Shown here: piece by piece, positions 56,991-64,000 of the stretch
Layout of the letters: each line of letters opens with the position of its first letter
How positions within the stretch are numbered: position 1 is the first letter of the stretch
Assembly: GCF_021513275.1 (NCBI RefSeq)
Contig: NZ_CP090978.1
Location: 3,844,001-3,908,000 of the forward strand
Direction of reading: 5' to 3'
Length of the DNA: 64,000 bases
From: Paenibacillus hexagrammi
GTDB taxonomy: Bacteria; Bacillota; Bacilli; Paenibacillales; NBRC-103111
Program-made: the position numbers and the translations under genes
The notes under the pieces: generated by a model
Seen by the model: only the letters and a program-made list of their open reading frames with translations
Database searches by the model: none
What the model was told of the DNA's origin: nothing

Positions 56991-57350
56991 ATGTCTACGC
57001 TTGAGAATGAGAAAGTAGCTCCGCTGAGCAATTACATTCCTAAAGAGCCTAAGGTAATTGAATGCTCCATTGAACGGACACTCGAAGTGATTGGAGGGAA
57101 ATGGGCTTTTCTCGTGCTTCGCGAATTGTTCTGCGGTACCCGCCGGTTCGGCGAATTGCAAAGACAGATCGGAGGAATCAGCCCGAAATCGTTGACTGAC
57201 ACGCTCCGACACTTGGAAGACCATGGCGTACTGGAACGTACTGCCTATCCAACCGTCCCTGTTACGGTCGAGTACACCTTGACACCTAAGGGTCAGGACT
57301 TGCATCAAATATTGAAAGAAATGAAGTTATGGTCAGCAAAATGGACATAA
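56991..57350 (+). CDS. HxlR family transcriptional regulator
   Basis: This 119-residue winged helix protein has CSIERTLEVIGGKWAFLVLREL, GTRRFGELQRQIGGISPKSLTDTLRHLE and VTVEYTLTPKGQDL, the complete HxlR domain. One Cys (residue 25) lies before the helix-turn-helix, where redox-sensing members such as YodB have theirs. AAAGGATG precedes the ATG. It is probably autoregulated through the upstream palindrome. Confidence 0.93.
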   Translation: MSTLENEKVAPLSNYIPKEPKVIECSIERTLEVIGGKWAFLVLRELFCGTRRFGELQRQIGGISPKSLTDTLRHLEDHGVLERTAYPTVPVTVEYTLTPKGQDLHQILKEMKLWSAKWT

Positions 57351-57391
57351 TGAGGTATTAGGGACTTATCTACAGAGGAGTGTTGACTAAC

Positions 57392-58139
57392 ATGATTACG
57401 ATTAAAACGAAAGAGCAGATTGAGAAAATGGGCAAAGCCGGCCGCATCCTTGCTGATTGCCATAAAGAAATTGCCAAATTGATTCGCCCCGGCATTACAA
57501 CGTGGGAAATCGATCAATTCGTCGAAGGATATCTGGCCAAGCACGGCGCGACGCCGGAGCAAAAAGGGTATCAAGGCTATCCGTATGCAACATGCGCGTC
57601 CGTCAATGACGTGATCTGCCACGGCTTTCCGAAGAAGGAGGCGCTCAATGACGGAGATATCGTCACCATCGACATGGTGGTAAGATATGACGGTTGGCTC
57701 GCTGACTCCGCATGGTCTTATGCAGTAGGACATATCTCCCCCGAAGCTGAGAAGCTGCTTAAAGTGACCAAAGAATCCCTTGTACAAGGGCATCGAGCAA
57801 GCCGTACCCGGCAACCGTATCGGCGATGTTTCCCACGCTATTCAGGTCTATGCGGAATCGCAAGGTTTCTCGGTTGTGCGCGACTTTATCGGCCACGGAA
57901 TCGGAGCCGAGATGCATGAGGAGCCACAAGTACCGCATTATGGTCCAGCAGGCAAAGGGCCGCGCATTAAGGAAGGCATGGTTTTCACTATTGAGCCAAT
58001 GCTGAACATTGGCAAATACTTTTCAAGAGTCGATCTCGATGGTTGGACAGCAAGAACCGTCGACGGCAGCCTCTCCGCGCAATACGAGCATACAATCGCC
58101 ATTACGAGTACAGGGCCAGTCATTTTAACCGAACAGTAA
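57392..58139 (+). CDS. map: Methionine aminopeptidase, type I, frameshifted
   Basis: This enzyme of about 248 residues removes N-terminal Met. Metal ligands are present: NDVICHGFP (His), GDIVTIDMVVRYDGWLADSAWS (two Asp), GHGIGAEMHEEP (His), FTIEP (Glu) and SAQYEHTIAIT (Glu). The break (about 57780) is CCTTGTAC, where CTG TAC restores SLYKGIEQAVPG. ATG 57392 follows GAGGAGTG. Most bacteria need this activity, so the frame break is probably not real unless a second map gene exists. Confidence 0.93.
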
Positions 58140-58172
58140 CAGATGCGCAACCTTAATTTGGAGGGACAATAG

Positions 58173-59284
58173 TTGATTTCTTTTTATAAGAAATATTGGA
58201 GAACGGCATTCGATATCGCACTCATCGTGCTGACCGTTTACCTGTTCATGCTGCTATTCAGCTATTTATATCGCATTGCCACGCCAATTTTTCTGGCGCT
58301 GATCATTTACGCAATGATTGAACCTCTTGCCCGCTTTCTTCATAAGAAAGGCCTGCGTAAAACGATTGCTTCCGCGATATCGACACTTCTTTTGTTCTAA
58401 TCATCCTAGTCGTGCTCGCGGGAGCGGCTCTTATTTTTACGAACCAAATTATGAACCTAGCTGGTAAAATTGACACCTACAAATCAGTCTTTCAGATCCA
58501 GATTATTGAAAGGGTTGGAGACCTGCAGCACTCGATTCAGGATCTGCCGGACGACGTTGTGAACAAAGCCAAGGACTATGCGGCACAGTTTGCCGATAAA
58601 GCTTCCAAGGTACTGGCAGGGTTTTTATCAGGACTTGTGGCCTCCCTGACTTCCTTCTCAACGTTTATGTTTAACTTCATCGTTGGGATTATTCTAGCTT
58701 ATTTTTTAAGCATTGAGATTGAATCCTGGAAGCGCCTAGCTCACGACAAAACGCCTAAGACGTTCAAATCGGCTTATTACTTTCTTAAAGAAAATGTCAT
58801 TAAAGGCATTGTTTCCTACTTGAAGGCCCAACTCAAGCTGATCAGTCTCACCTTTATTGTGATCTTCATCGCGCTGCTGCTTTTAGGTGTCAATAATGCG
58901 TTCTCCATCTCCTTACTCTCGGCTATCTTTGATGTATTGCCGCTTCTGGGAGTCTCAACCTTGTTTATTCCTTGGATTATCTATCTGTTCGTTATCGGCA
59001 ACACCACTTTAGCGATTTGGCTGAGTGCTATACTTCTTGTTGTCATTCTCGTTCGGCAAATTTTAGAACCGAAAATAACCGGTGAATCTCTAGGTGTATC
59101 GGCTTTCACAACTCTAGCGTTTATGATCGTTTCCCTTTCTCTTTTTGGCGTGGCTGGTGTCATTCTCTCCCCCGTTCTCATCATTCTGATCAAGGCCCTA
59201 ATTGATCAAGGATATTTACAGCGCTGGATTCGGAAACCGATAGACGAATACGCCGAAGGACGCAGCCCTTATAACGGTACATAA
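58173..59284 (+). CDS. AI-2E family (PerM/YtvI-type) transporter, frameshifted
   Basis: This membrane protein of about 370 residues has eight helices. The first frame ends at ISTLLLF; a T4 run at about 58391 should be T5 to continue VLIILVVLAGAALIF. Family hallmarks are FMFNFIVGIILAYFLS, LSAIFDVLPLLGVS and GESLGVSAF. The TTG start is 7 bases after GGAGGG. The AI-2E family name does not establish its substrate; some relatives are Na(+)/H(+) or membrane-protein related. Confidence 0.88.
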
Positions 59285-59296
59285 CCTTTTTCGCAG

Positions 59297-59331
59297 CCCC
59301 GAAATCCTTTTGGTTTCGGGGTGTTTTTTTT
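59297..59331 (+). terminator. Terminator after the AI-2E family gene
   Basis: CCCCGAAA pairs with TTTCGGGG, followed by TGTTTTTTTT. Confidence 0.85.
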
Positions 59332-59373
59332 GCCTATCGACATTCTTTTCCCAAAGTTAGGACTTATATCCTC

Positions 59374-59402
59374 TTGTTATACCTAACATGATGTGTTATA
59401 TT
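59374..59402 (+). promoter_or_regulatory. Promoter of the 59-residue ORF
   Basis: TTGTTA and TATATT with 17-base spacing. Confidence 0.6.
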
Positions 59403-59458
59403 AAAAGTGCGTCAAATCAAGGTTTCCACTCAAAATGTTGATATAGGAGTGATGGGAA

Positions 59459-59638
59459 ATGAATGAAAACACACTGCACATCCCTCAAGGCGAGGAAATT
59501 ATCCGCATTGAAATGACTGTTAAGGAAGCGCTTGCATTAACAGGTGCCAAATTCCCTCAAAACCACAAATTAGAAACCGACGCCGTTAAAAAATTGAAGC
59601 AATCTCTCGAAGATAAATTGCTTCATTCCAACCATTAA
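59459..59638 (+). CDS. Small protein, 59 residues
   Basis: AGGAGTG precedes the ATG. The peptide begins MNENTLHIPQGEEIIRIEMT and is charged and helical, ending KQSLEDKLLHSNH. It has its own promoter and terminator, so it is probably expressed. No family recognised. Confidence 0.65.
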   Translation: MNENTLHIPQGEEIIRIEMTVKEALALTGAKFPQNHKLETDAVKKLKQSLEDKLLHSNH

Positions 59639-59667
59639 TTCCATGCAGAATGATGATCCAACTCATT

Positions 59668-59714
59668 AAGCCTTGTATATTCGATGAACGACTCATCGCA
59701 TATGCAAGGCTTTT
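59668..59714 (+). terminator. Terminator after the 59-residue ORF
   Basis: AAGCCTTGTATAT pairs with ATATGCAAGGCTT around GATG/CATC, followed by TTTATTTTTT. Confidence 0.8.
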
Positions 59715-59821
59715 ATTTTTTGCTTGCTTTCTTGGAGTGCTGCGATTATTTCCGCCATAATTGACCCATACTATCTACGCAATATCGAATTAACCATTAA
59801 CTTATCCAAGGAGGTCATATT

Positions 59822-59905
59822 ATGTCCGGCAAACAACAAGGTCACGGCAGCCAAAATACGACGAGTCGTACTTCGGATCGAAGCGGAGATAAAGGCAACA
59901 AATAG
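59822..59905 (+). CDS. Very small hydrophilic peptide, 27 residues
   Basis: ATG 59822 follows AAGGAGG at good spacing. The product (MSGKQQGHGSQN... ending RSGDKGNK) has only polar residues, like small spore proteins in composition. Its ribosome site and the same-strand neighbour starting 26 bases later suggest a two-gene unit. Function unknown. Confidence 0.5.
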   Translation: MSGKQQGHGSQNTTSRTSDRSGDKGNK

Positions 59906-59931
59906 ACGATCTCATTAAGGAGGGCTGAACC

Positions 59932-60123
59932 ATGATCGATAATTTGGAAAGCAACTACGACTGCGCGCAAGCTGGAGCCGACTTACACAGCTTGAAAGAA
60001 GAGCTGAACCAGCTTGCATCACAAGGCGGCTCCGGTAAAGAACATCAAGAACAGCTGAATCGTATTGAGAATCAAATTCGATTCATTGAGAATAAGTGCT
60101 CCATTCACCATTCCCATTCCTAA
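59932..60123 (+). CDS. Small coiled-coil protein, 63 residues
   Basis: AAGGAGGG precedes the ATG. The middle forms a coiled coil (ADLHSLKEELNQLA, then HQEQLNRIENQIRFIE) and the end is Cys/His-rich (NKCSIHHSHS). No domain recognised. Confidence 0.62.
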   Translation: MIDNLESNYDCAQAGADLHSLKEELNQLASQGGSGKEHQEQLNRIENQIRFIENKCSIHHSHS

Positions 60124-60204
60124 ACGCAAAATAACCCCACAAGTTGCCTTGGCTTCGAAGCTGATTCAGGTCACGTTGCGGGGAGTCCCAAGTTCTATAA
60201 CATT

Positions 60205-60246
60205 AAAAAGCCCGTTTAGCTTAAACTATTGCTGAACGGGCTTTTT
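60205..60246. terminator. Terminator overlapping the DHA2 exporter stop
   Basis: AAAAAGCCCGTTTAGC pairs with GCTGAACGGGCTTTTT; both ends give T runs. Confidence 0.85.
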
Positions 60247-62000
60247 GTCATGAAGTTGGTTTTGTTTTTCACTCTGCTGATAAAAAACGAAAGCACAAGC
60301 GCTACAGCTGTAATAGCAGTTGCAATGATGAAAGCATCATTGATACCGTTGATAGTAGATTCTTTCATAGCAGTAGCATACAGCAAGGTGGAAACTAGCT
60401 TGCCGGCCGTCTCTACGGGAAGATGGGCCATAACAGCGAATCCTTGGCTCAAATGACTTAGCTGGCTAACGATAGACGGATTTGTTGAGGTAAACGTATT
60501 TCCGAAATTGCCCATATGAAAATCAGCACGGCTGCTCATCACGGTAACTAGAAGTGCGGTCCCAAGGGAGCCCGCTACCTGTCTGAGCGTATTAGACATC
60601 GCTGTACCATGGCTGTGAAGATGTCTTGGCAATTGATTCATACCTTCCGTCATGATCGTCATCATCATAAACGACATGCCGAACATTCTTAAGCAGTACA
60701 GCAGTAAGATATGTGCGTAAGGCGTGTCCGCCGTTAGTTTGCTGAACTCCCACGTCGTAATCGTCGTAATAATCAGTCCCACGACAGCTAACCATCGCGC
60801 TCCGATCCGATCGAATATCATCCCGGAGATAGGCTGCATAATCCCCATGAGAATAGCGCCCGGCAAGAGCAGCAGCCCGGAAGCAAGTGGTGTAAAGCCA
60901 CGGATATTTTGCAGATAAATCGGCAGCAGAATCATCGCAGCGAACATGGCCATGTTGATGATAGAGCTGACGATAGTTGTTAATGTAAACACATTGTACG
61001 TAAATACACGAAGATCGATCATAGGCTCCTGAGCAGTCAGCTCCCGCCAAACAAAGGCGATTAGACTCAGTATGCCAACAATCATCGTACCTAACACCCT
61101 GAAACTGAGCCACCCCGCTGAACCGGCTTCACTAAAGGCGAACAATAATCCCCCGAAGCCGACTGTTGAAAACAAAAAGCCCCAGAAATCAAACTTCACC
61201 TTAGACATTTTCGTCACATTGCCCATCAAAAAGAAGGCAAGAATAATATCCAGCAGACCAATGGGTAACACGATGTAAAACAGTAACCTCCACGTATAAG
61301 TTTGAACCAGCCAACCCGATAAAGTAGGCCCTATGGCCGGTGCAAATATCATCGCAATCCCCATAGTTCCCATCGCGCTGCCGCGCTTCTCCGGCAGGAA
61401 TACCGTCAGGAATACCGTCATCATCAATGGCATAATGATACCCGCTCCAGCAGCCTGAATGACCCTTCCTGACATCAATATAGGGAAGTTAGGAGCTAAC
61501 GCGCAGACAAGCGCTCCAACGGTAAATAGAATCATGGCAGTCAGAAACATAAATCTTGAGCCAAAACGTTCAATTAAAAATGCCGTTATCGGGATCATGA
61601 CTCCATTCACCAGCATGTAACCGGTAGTAAGCCATTGAACTACGTTGGCGGTTACATTGAAATCCATCATGATATGCGGTATGGCTACATTAATTAAAGT
61701 CTGATTCAAGATGGCCACAAATGCGCCGAGCATCAGTACCGTGAGCAACTGTCCGACATGGATTTCTCCTCCCCCTCTAGGGGAAGCTGATCTTGTATGA
61801 GGCACACTATCATTGTTCGGATGGTGCTCTCCGTTTAATTCCTCCGACATCTCAACTAGCAATGGAGAAGGTTCAGGAATGGGTGAATATCTTCCTTCTG
61901 CCAGCTGTTTTCTTCGCCTTCTTCTTCCAGTGAACATCCAATTTGCCGTTAAGAGAATAAGCAAAGAGAACAGAACATAACCCACTACATACGCATTCAT
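60216..62000 (-). CDS. DHA2 family MFS drug exporter (EmrB/QacA type)
   Basis: This 594-residue exporter has 14 family helices plus an extra N-terminal helix (VVGYVLFSLLILLTANWMF) and a polar linker (residues about 25-85). Motifs are FVAILNQTLINVAIPHIM (helix 1 region, motif D1), GSRFMFLTAMILF and GAGIIMPLMMTVFLTVFLP (motif C-like region). GGGAGC precedes the ATG. The adaptor gene lies 13 bases upstream; together they form an EmrAB-like pump. Confidence 0.94.
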   Translation of the reverse strand: MNAYVVGYVLFSLLILLTANWMFTGRRRRRKQLAEGRYSPIPEPSPLLVEMSEELNGEHHPNNDSVPHTRSASPRGGGEIHVGQLLTVLMLGAFVAILNQTLINVAIPHIMMDFNVTANVVQWLTTGYMLVNGVMIPITAFLIERFGSRFMFLTAMILFTVGALVCALAPNFPILMSGRVIQAAGAGIIMPLMMTVFLTVFLPEKRGSAMGTMGIAMIFAPAIGPTLSGWLVQTYTWRLLFYIVLPIGLLDIILAFFLMGNVTKMSKVKFDFWGFLFSTVGFGGLLFAFSEAGSAGWLSFRVLGTMIVGILSLIAFVWRELTAQEPMIDLRVFTYNVFTLTTIVSSIINMAMFAAMILLPIYLQNIRGFTPLASGLLLLPGAILMGIMQPISGMIFDRIGARWLAVVGLIITTITTWEFSKLTADTPYAHILLLYCLRMFGMSFMMMTIMTEGMNQLPRHLHSHGTAMSNTLRQVAGSLGTALLVTVMSSRADFHMGNFGNTFTSTNPSIVSQLSHLSQGFAVMAHLPVETAGKLVSTLLYATAMKESTINGINDAFIIATAITAVALVLSFFISRVKNKTNFMTKSPFSNSLS

Positions 62001-62013
62001 GACAACAGCTCCC

Positions 62014-62655
62014 TTACTTATGGATACGTGCTGTTACGCTCATTCCTGGCACGATCCCCAGGCCTCTGTTACCTTCTAGCGTTATGGTTACCGGGACCAC
62101 CTGCGTGACTTTCGTGTAATTGCCGTTTGTATTGGACGAGGGCATCAATGAGAACGTCCCTGCAGTCACCAAACCGATCTTGTCCACTCTACCGCTTAAT
62201 GTCGTGCCTGGAAAAGCATCCACATAAACATCGACAGCTTGTCCGGTCTTCACATCATTGATATCGGTCTCCTTGACATTCGCAGTCACCCATAGATGAT
62301 CCAAGTCGTAAAGATAAGCTAGCGGCATACCGGCCGAAACCAAAGCACCTGTCACGGCACTTTGCTGTACCACCGTTCCACCTTTAGGTGCTGTTATATC
62401 CACAGAGCCTGTAGGTGTTAGAACAGCGCCTATTCTTTCGCCGTCCGAGTACCTTTTGCCAAGGTCCCCATACCAATCGGAAAGCTTTCCAGAAGCTGAT
62501 GAACTGATAGGAACCTGTTCGCCTGTAACTTGAGCATTGTCCGTAGACAGATAATTAATCGATTGATTGTAGAAATAGTAACCTAATGCGCCCCCTCCAA
62601 CAAGAACGACTAGTAAGACAACATTAAGAAGAACCATTCGTGCTGTTCCCTTCAT
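62014..62655 (-). CDS. EmrA-like adaptor (HlyD/membrane fusion family)
   Basis: This 213-residue adaptor has one N-terminal helix (VVLLVVLVGGGALGYYFY), the STDNAQVTGEQVPISSSASG segment typical of EmrA, a lipoyl-like domain without a long coiled-coil hairpin (ITAPKGGTVVQQSAVTGALV) and a beta-barrel. It is first in the operon with the DHA2 exporter. The lack of a hairpin fits a Gram-positive cell. AGAAAGAGG precedes the ATG. Confidence 0.93.
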   Translation of the reverse strand: MKGTARMVLLNVVLLVVLVGGGALGYYFYNQSINYLSTDNAQVTGEQVPISSSASGKLSDWYGDLGKRYSDGERIGAVLTPTGSVDITAPKGGTVVQQSAVTGALVSAGMPLAYLYDLDHLWVTANVKETDINDVKTGQAVDVYVDAFPGTTLSGRVDKIGLVTAGTFSLMPSSNTNGNYTKVTQVVPVTITLEGNRGLGIVPGMSVTARIHK

Positions 62656-62742
62656 TCAATACGCCTCTTTCTAGTGGTTTAATATGTCAACAGAAGTAAT
62701 ATCTCCACATGTAAAGAGGAATATGTAGACCAAATGACAAAG

Positions 62743-62780
62743 AGAAGGGAGCTATCACTTGATGGCATCACCTTCTCTCT
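62743..62780 (-). terminator. Weak terminator after the 66-residue ORF
   Basis: AGAGAAGG pairs with CCTTCTCT; on the minus strand only TTTGTCATTT follows. Confidence 0.45.
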
Positions 62781-62787
62781 ATGGCTT

Positions 62788-62988
62788 TTAATTCAATCTT
62801 TTTTTAGTCAAAATGCAAGGAACTCCTTTACCGATCGCTCCCGGCTCCGACATTGCAGCCAAATACCGCAATCCGCGGGTGCATTGCTGCTTGCATACAG
62901 CACATGTAGACGATTCCACGATTCTCATTGTGTACTGCGCTCTCGATGAAATCTCTTTCTTCTTACTGGCTTTTCCCTTAGGGGCCAT
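62788..62988 (-). CDS. Small Lys- and Cys-rich protein, 66 residues
   Basis: GGGAGGAATGG precedes ATG 62988. A basic start (APKGKASKKKEISSR) leads to a CAVCKQQC knuckle (residues 29-36) and GVPCILTKK. It may bind zinc. I know no named family. Confidence 0.65.
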   Translation of the reverse strand: MAPKGKASKKKEISSRAQYTMRIVESSTCAVCKQQCTRGLRYLAAMSEPGAIGKGVPCILTKKRLN

Positions 62989-63091
62989 AACCATTCCTCC
63001 CAGACACCGCTTCATCAACATTATATGGAACGGTACGAGGAACGGTTCGCCATAACAGGGCAAACTTGCTATTCTTTTTTAGCAAAGAAGC

Positions 63092-63973
63092 TTAGATTTT
63101 CAGCTCCAATCCTTCCAGCAGCAGTGGTACGATCTCTTCGTACAACACGGGTAGTGATTCGACAGGAAGCGGATTCACACCAAAACCAACCTCAACCGTA
63201 AAACCCGGCTTGCGAAACTCTTGAATGAACCAATCCTTATATCCTGCATCGCTTCCACTGAGCTTGACTGCCTGATATCCGCTAACAGCAGCCAATTGGT
63301 TAGCCCAAGTTTCCGAGTAAAACGGCTCATAATCTCGATAATTCCAATAAATTTCTTGCCCTTGGGTATGTAGCGCTACAATCATTTCGTAACATTGAGA
63401 TAGTGCGTTATCCGCCAGCGCCACTGCCTCCGGTTCGGTCAATGGAGCTGTTCCTCCATAATCACGTTCACCCGGCCCCAGTTGTCCTCTTCTGGCAGCT
63501 TCCACTTCCCAATATGCAGGAAATTGATCATTCAAATCCACTCCGCGTATATTAGCCTTCCAATTGCGAAAATCGAAGGAGCCCTGATTCCAATCAAGCA
63601 ATTCACGGCAGAATGGATGATCTTGCGAAACCCCTTGCTGAACCAATTCAACTCCATCAGGGTTCACCATGGGAATTACCCAAAGCGTCGTCTCCGCTAA
63701 TAGTCGGCGAATTTGATGTCCTCTCCAATCTATGCCTTGTGCATAGGCTTTCGCAAGATCTTCTAGGAACTGCATCAACAGCGGTGTCGTTATCCACTCA
63801 TTCGCATGAAATGCAGCGTTATACTGAATGGTTCTTGGTCCGGTACCGATAACTAACGCAGCAATATTTCTACCCATAACACTCTGGCCAATGAATTGAA
63901 AGCGAAGGAAGGGATACGATTCGCATAATCTGGTCATCTCATCGCAAAGCTTTAAGTATCCGTATGTCGTCAC
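63092..63973 (-). CDS. M14 family zinc carboxypeptidase (gamma-D-glutamyl-diamino acid endopeptidase type)
   Basis: This peptidase of about 293 residues has zinc motif HANEW (HxxE, residues about 56-60), the substrate Arg/Asn region NIRGVDLNDQFPA, the third ligand in VALHTQGQEIYW and the catalytic Glu in FTVEVGFG. These features match endopeptidase I of Bacillus sphaericus-type enzymes that cut peptidoglycan stems in spores, but without LysM domains. GTG 63973 is 8 bases after AGGAGG; GTG 63982 overlaps the site. An in-frame stop lies upstream, so the gene is complete. Confidence 0.9.
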   Translation of the reverse strand: MTTYGYLKLCDEMTRLCESYPFLRFQFIGQSVMGRNIAALVIGTGPRTIQYNAAFHANEWITTPLLMQFLEDLAKAYAQGIDWRGHQIRRLLAETTLWVIPMVNPDGVELVQQGVSQDHPFCRELLDWNQGSFDFRNWKANIRGVDLNDQFPAYWEVEAARRGQLGPGERDYGGTAPLTEPEAVALADNALSQCYEMIVALHTQGQEIYWNYRDYEPFYSETWANQLAAVSGYQAVKLSGSDAGYKDWFIQEFRKPGFTVEVGFGVNPLPVESLPVLYEEIVPLLLEGLELKI

Positions 63974-64000
63974 GGAAGCCACCTCCTATTGAAAGCAGTG

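Noticed and set aside
1..64000. tRNA, rRNA, CRISPR, insertion sequences, prophage
   Set aside because: I looked for CCA-type tRNA ends, repeat-spacer arrays, transposase motifs and phage structural genes and saw none.

Overview
The window looks like the chromosome of a spore-forming member of the Bacillales, most likely Paenibacillus or a close relative. The clues are Bacillus-type -35/-10 promoters and AGGAGG ribosome sites, frequent TTG and GTG starts, a T-box leader, a yybP-ykoY riboswitch, a CotF-type coat protein, YtpB (tetraprenyl-beta-curcumene synthase), and many DUF families typical of the group. I see no rRNA, tRNA, CRISPR array, insertion sequence or prophage. Base composition swings widely: one 60-base line inside xylB has 45 G/C (7921-7980), one in the agr-like cluster has only 14 (10261-10320).

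Layout. 1-7230: nitrogen and metal housekeeping (end of a DUF294 gene, ammonium transporter, MerR regulator, YugP-type zinc peptidase, GltC-like regulator divergent from tpx, Nramp manganese importer behind a MntR-like box). 7231-11313: xylulokinase, then an AT-rich island with a CPBP membrane protease, a kinase-less AgrC-like membrane protein, AgrB and an AgrD-like autoinducer precursor, closed by a perfect hairpin terminator and followed on the other strand by a probable 6S RNA. 11314-21331: DUF624 protein, DEAD-box helicase CshA, DUF4178/DUF4247 pair, YitT, TatA, a DUF4015 hydrolase, a D-2-hydroxyacid dehydrogenase, a truncated serS behind a T-box, pfkA. 21391-30109: the ytpB operon, then a plus-strand block of two multispan transporters, an ABC exporter with adaptor, and a nitroreductase. 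30259-39891: cold shock protein, methyltransferase, manganese riboswitch with TerC, lipoprotein, TPP enzyme, a 10-base tandem repeat, oligoendopeptidase F, LapA, DUF92. 40129-53695: GAF/HD-GYP phosphodiesterase, FAH-family enzyme, CapA, MFS exporters, coat protein, methyltransferases, VOC protein, DHH phosphoesterase, and a c-di-GMP-I riboswitch over an unknown 101-residue protein. 53829-64000: TIGR01777 epimerase, MBL hydrolase, glutathione peroxidase, DUF1450 and HesB-like proteins, an HxlR regulator with a palindromic operator, methionine aminopeptidase, AI-2E family permease, small ORFs, an EmrAB-type exporter and an M14 carboxypeptidase.

How genes work together. MntH imports manganese under probable MntR control and the TerC protein exports it under riboswitch control, so both arms of Mn homeostasis lie here. 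The HD-GYP phosphodiesterase degrades c-di-GMP and a riboswitch at 50901-51047 senses it. The CPBP/AgrC-like/AgrB/AgrD cluster is the most distinctive system: a peptide-signal locus with a putative second protease and no kinase.

A caveat governs the whole annotation. About 28 genes are broken by one or two single-base indels, most of them at or next to short homopolymers, and the protein is restored cleanly when the base is added or removed. Essential or highly conserved genes (map, cshA, pepF) are hit as often as accessory ones. I read this as residual indel error in the sequence rather than decay, and I annotate each such gene as one coding region across its frames.
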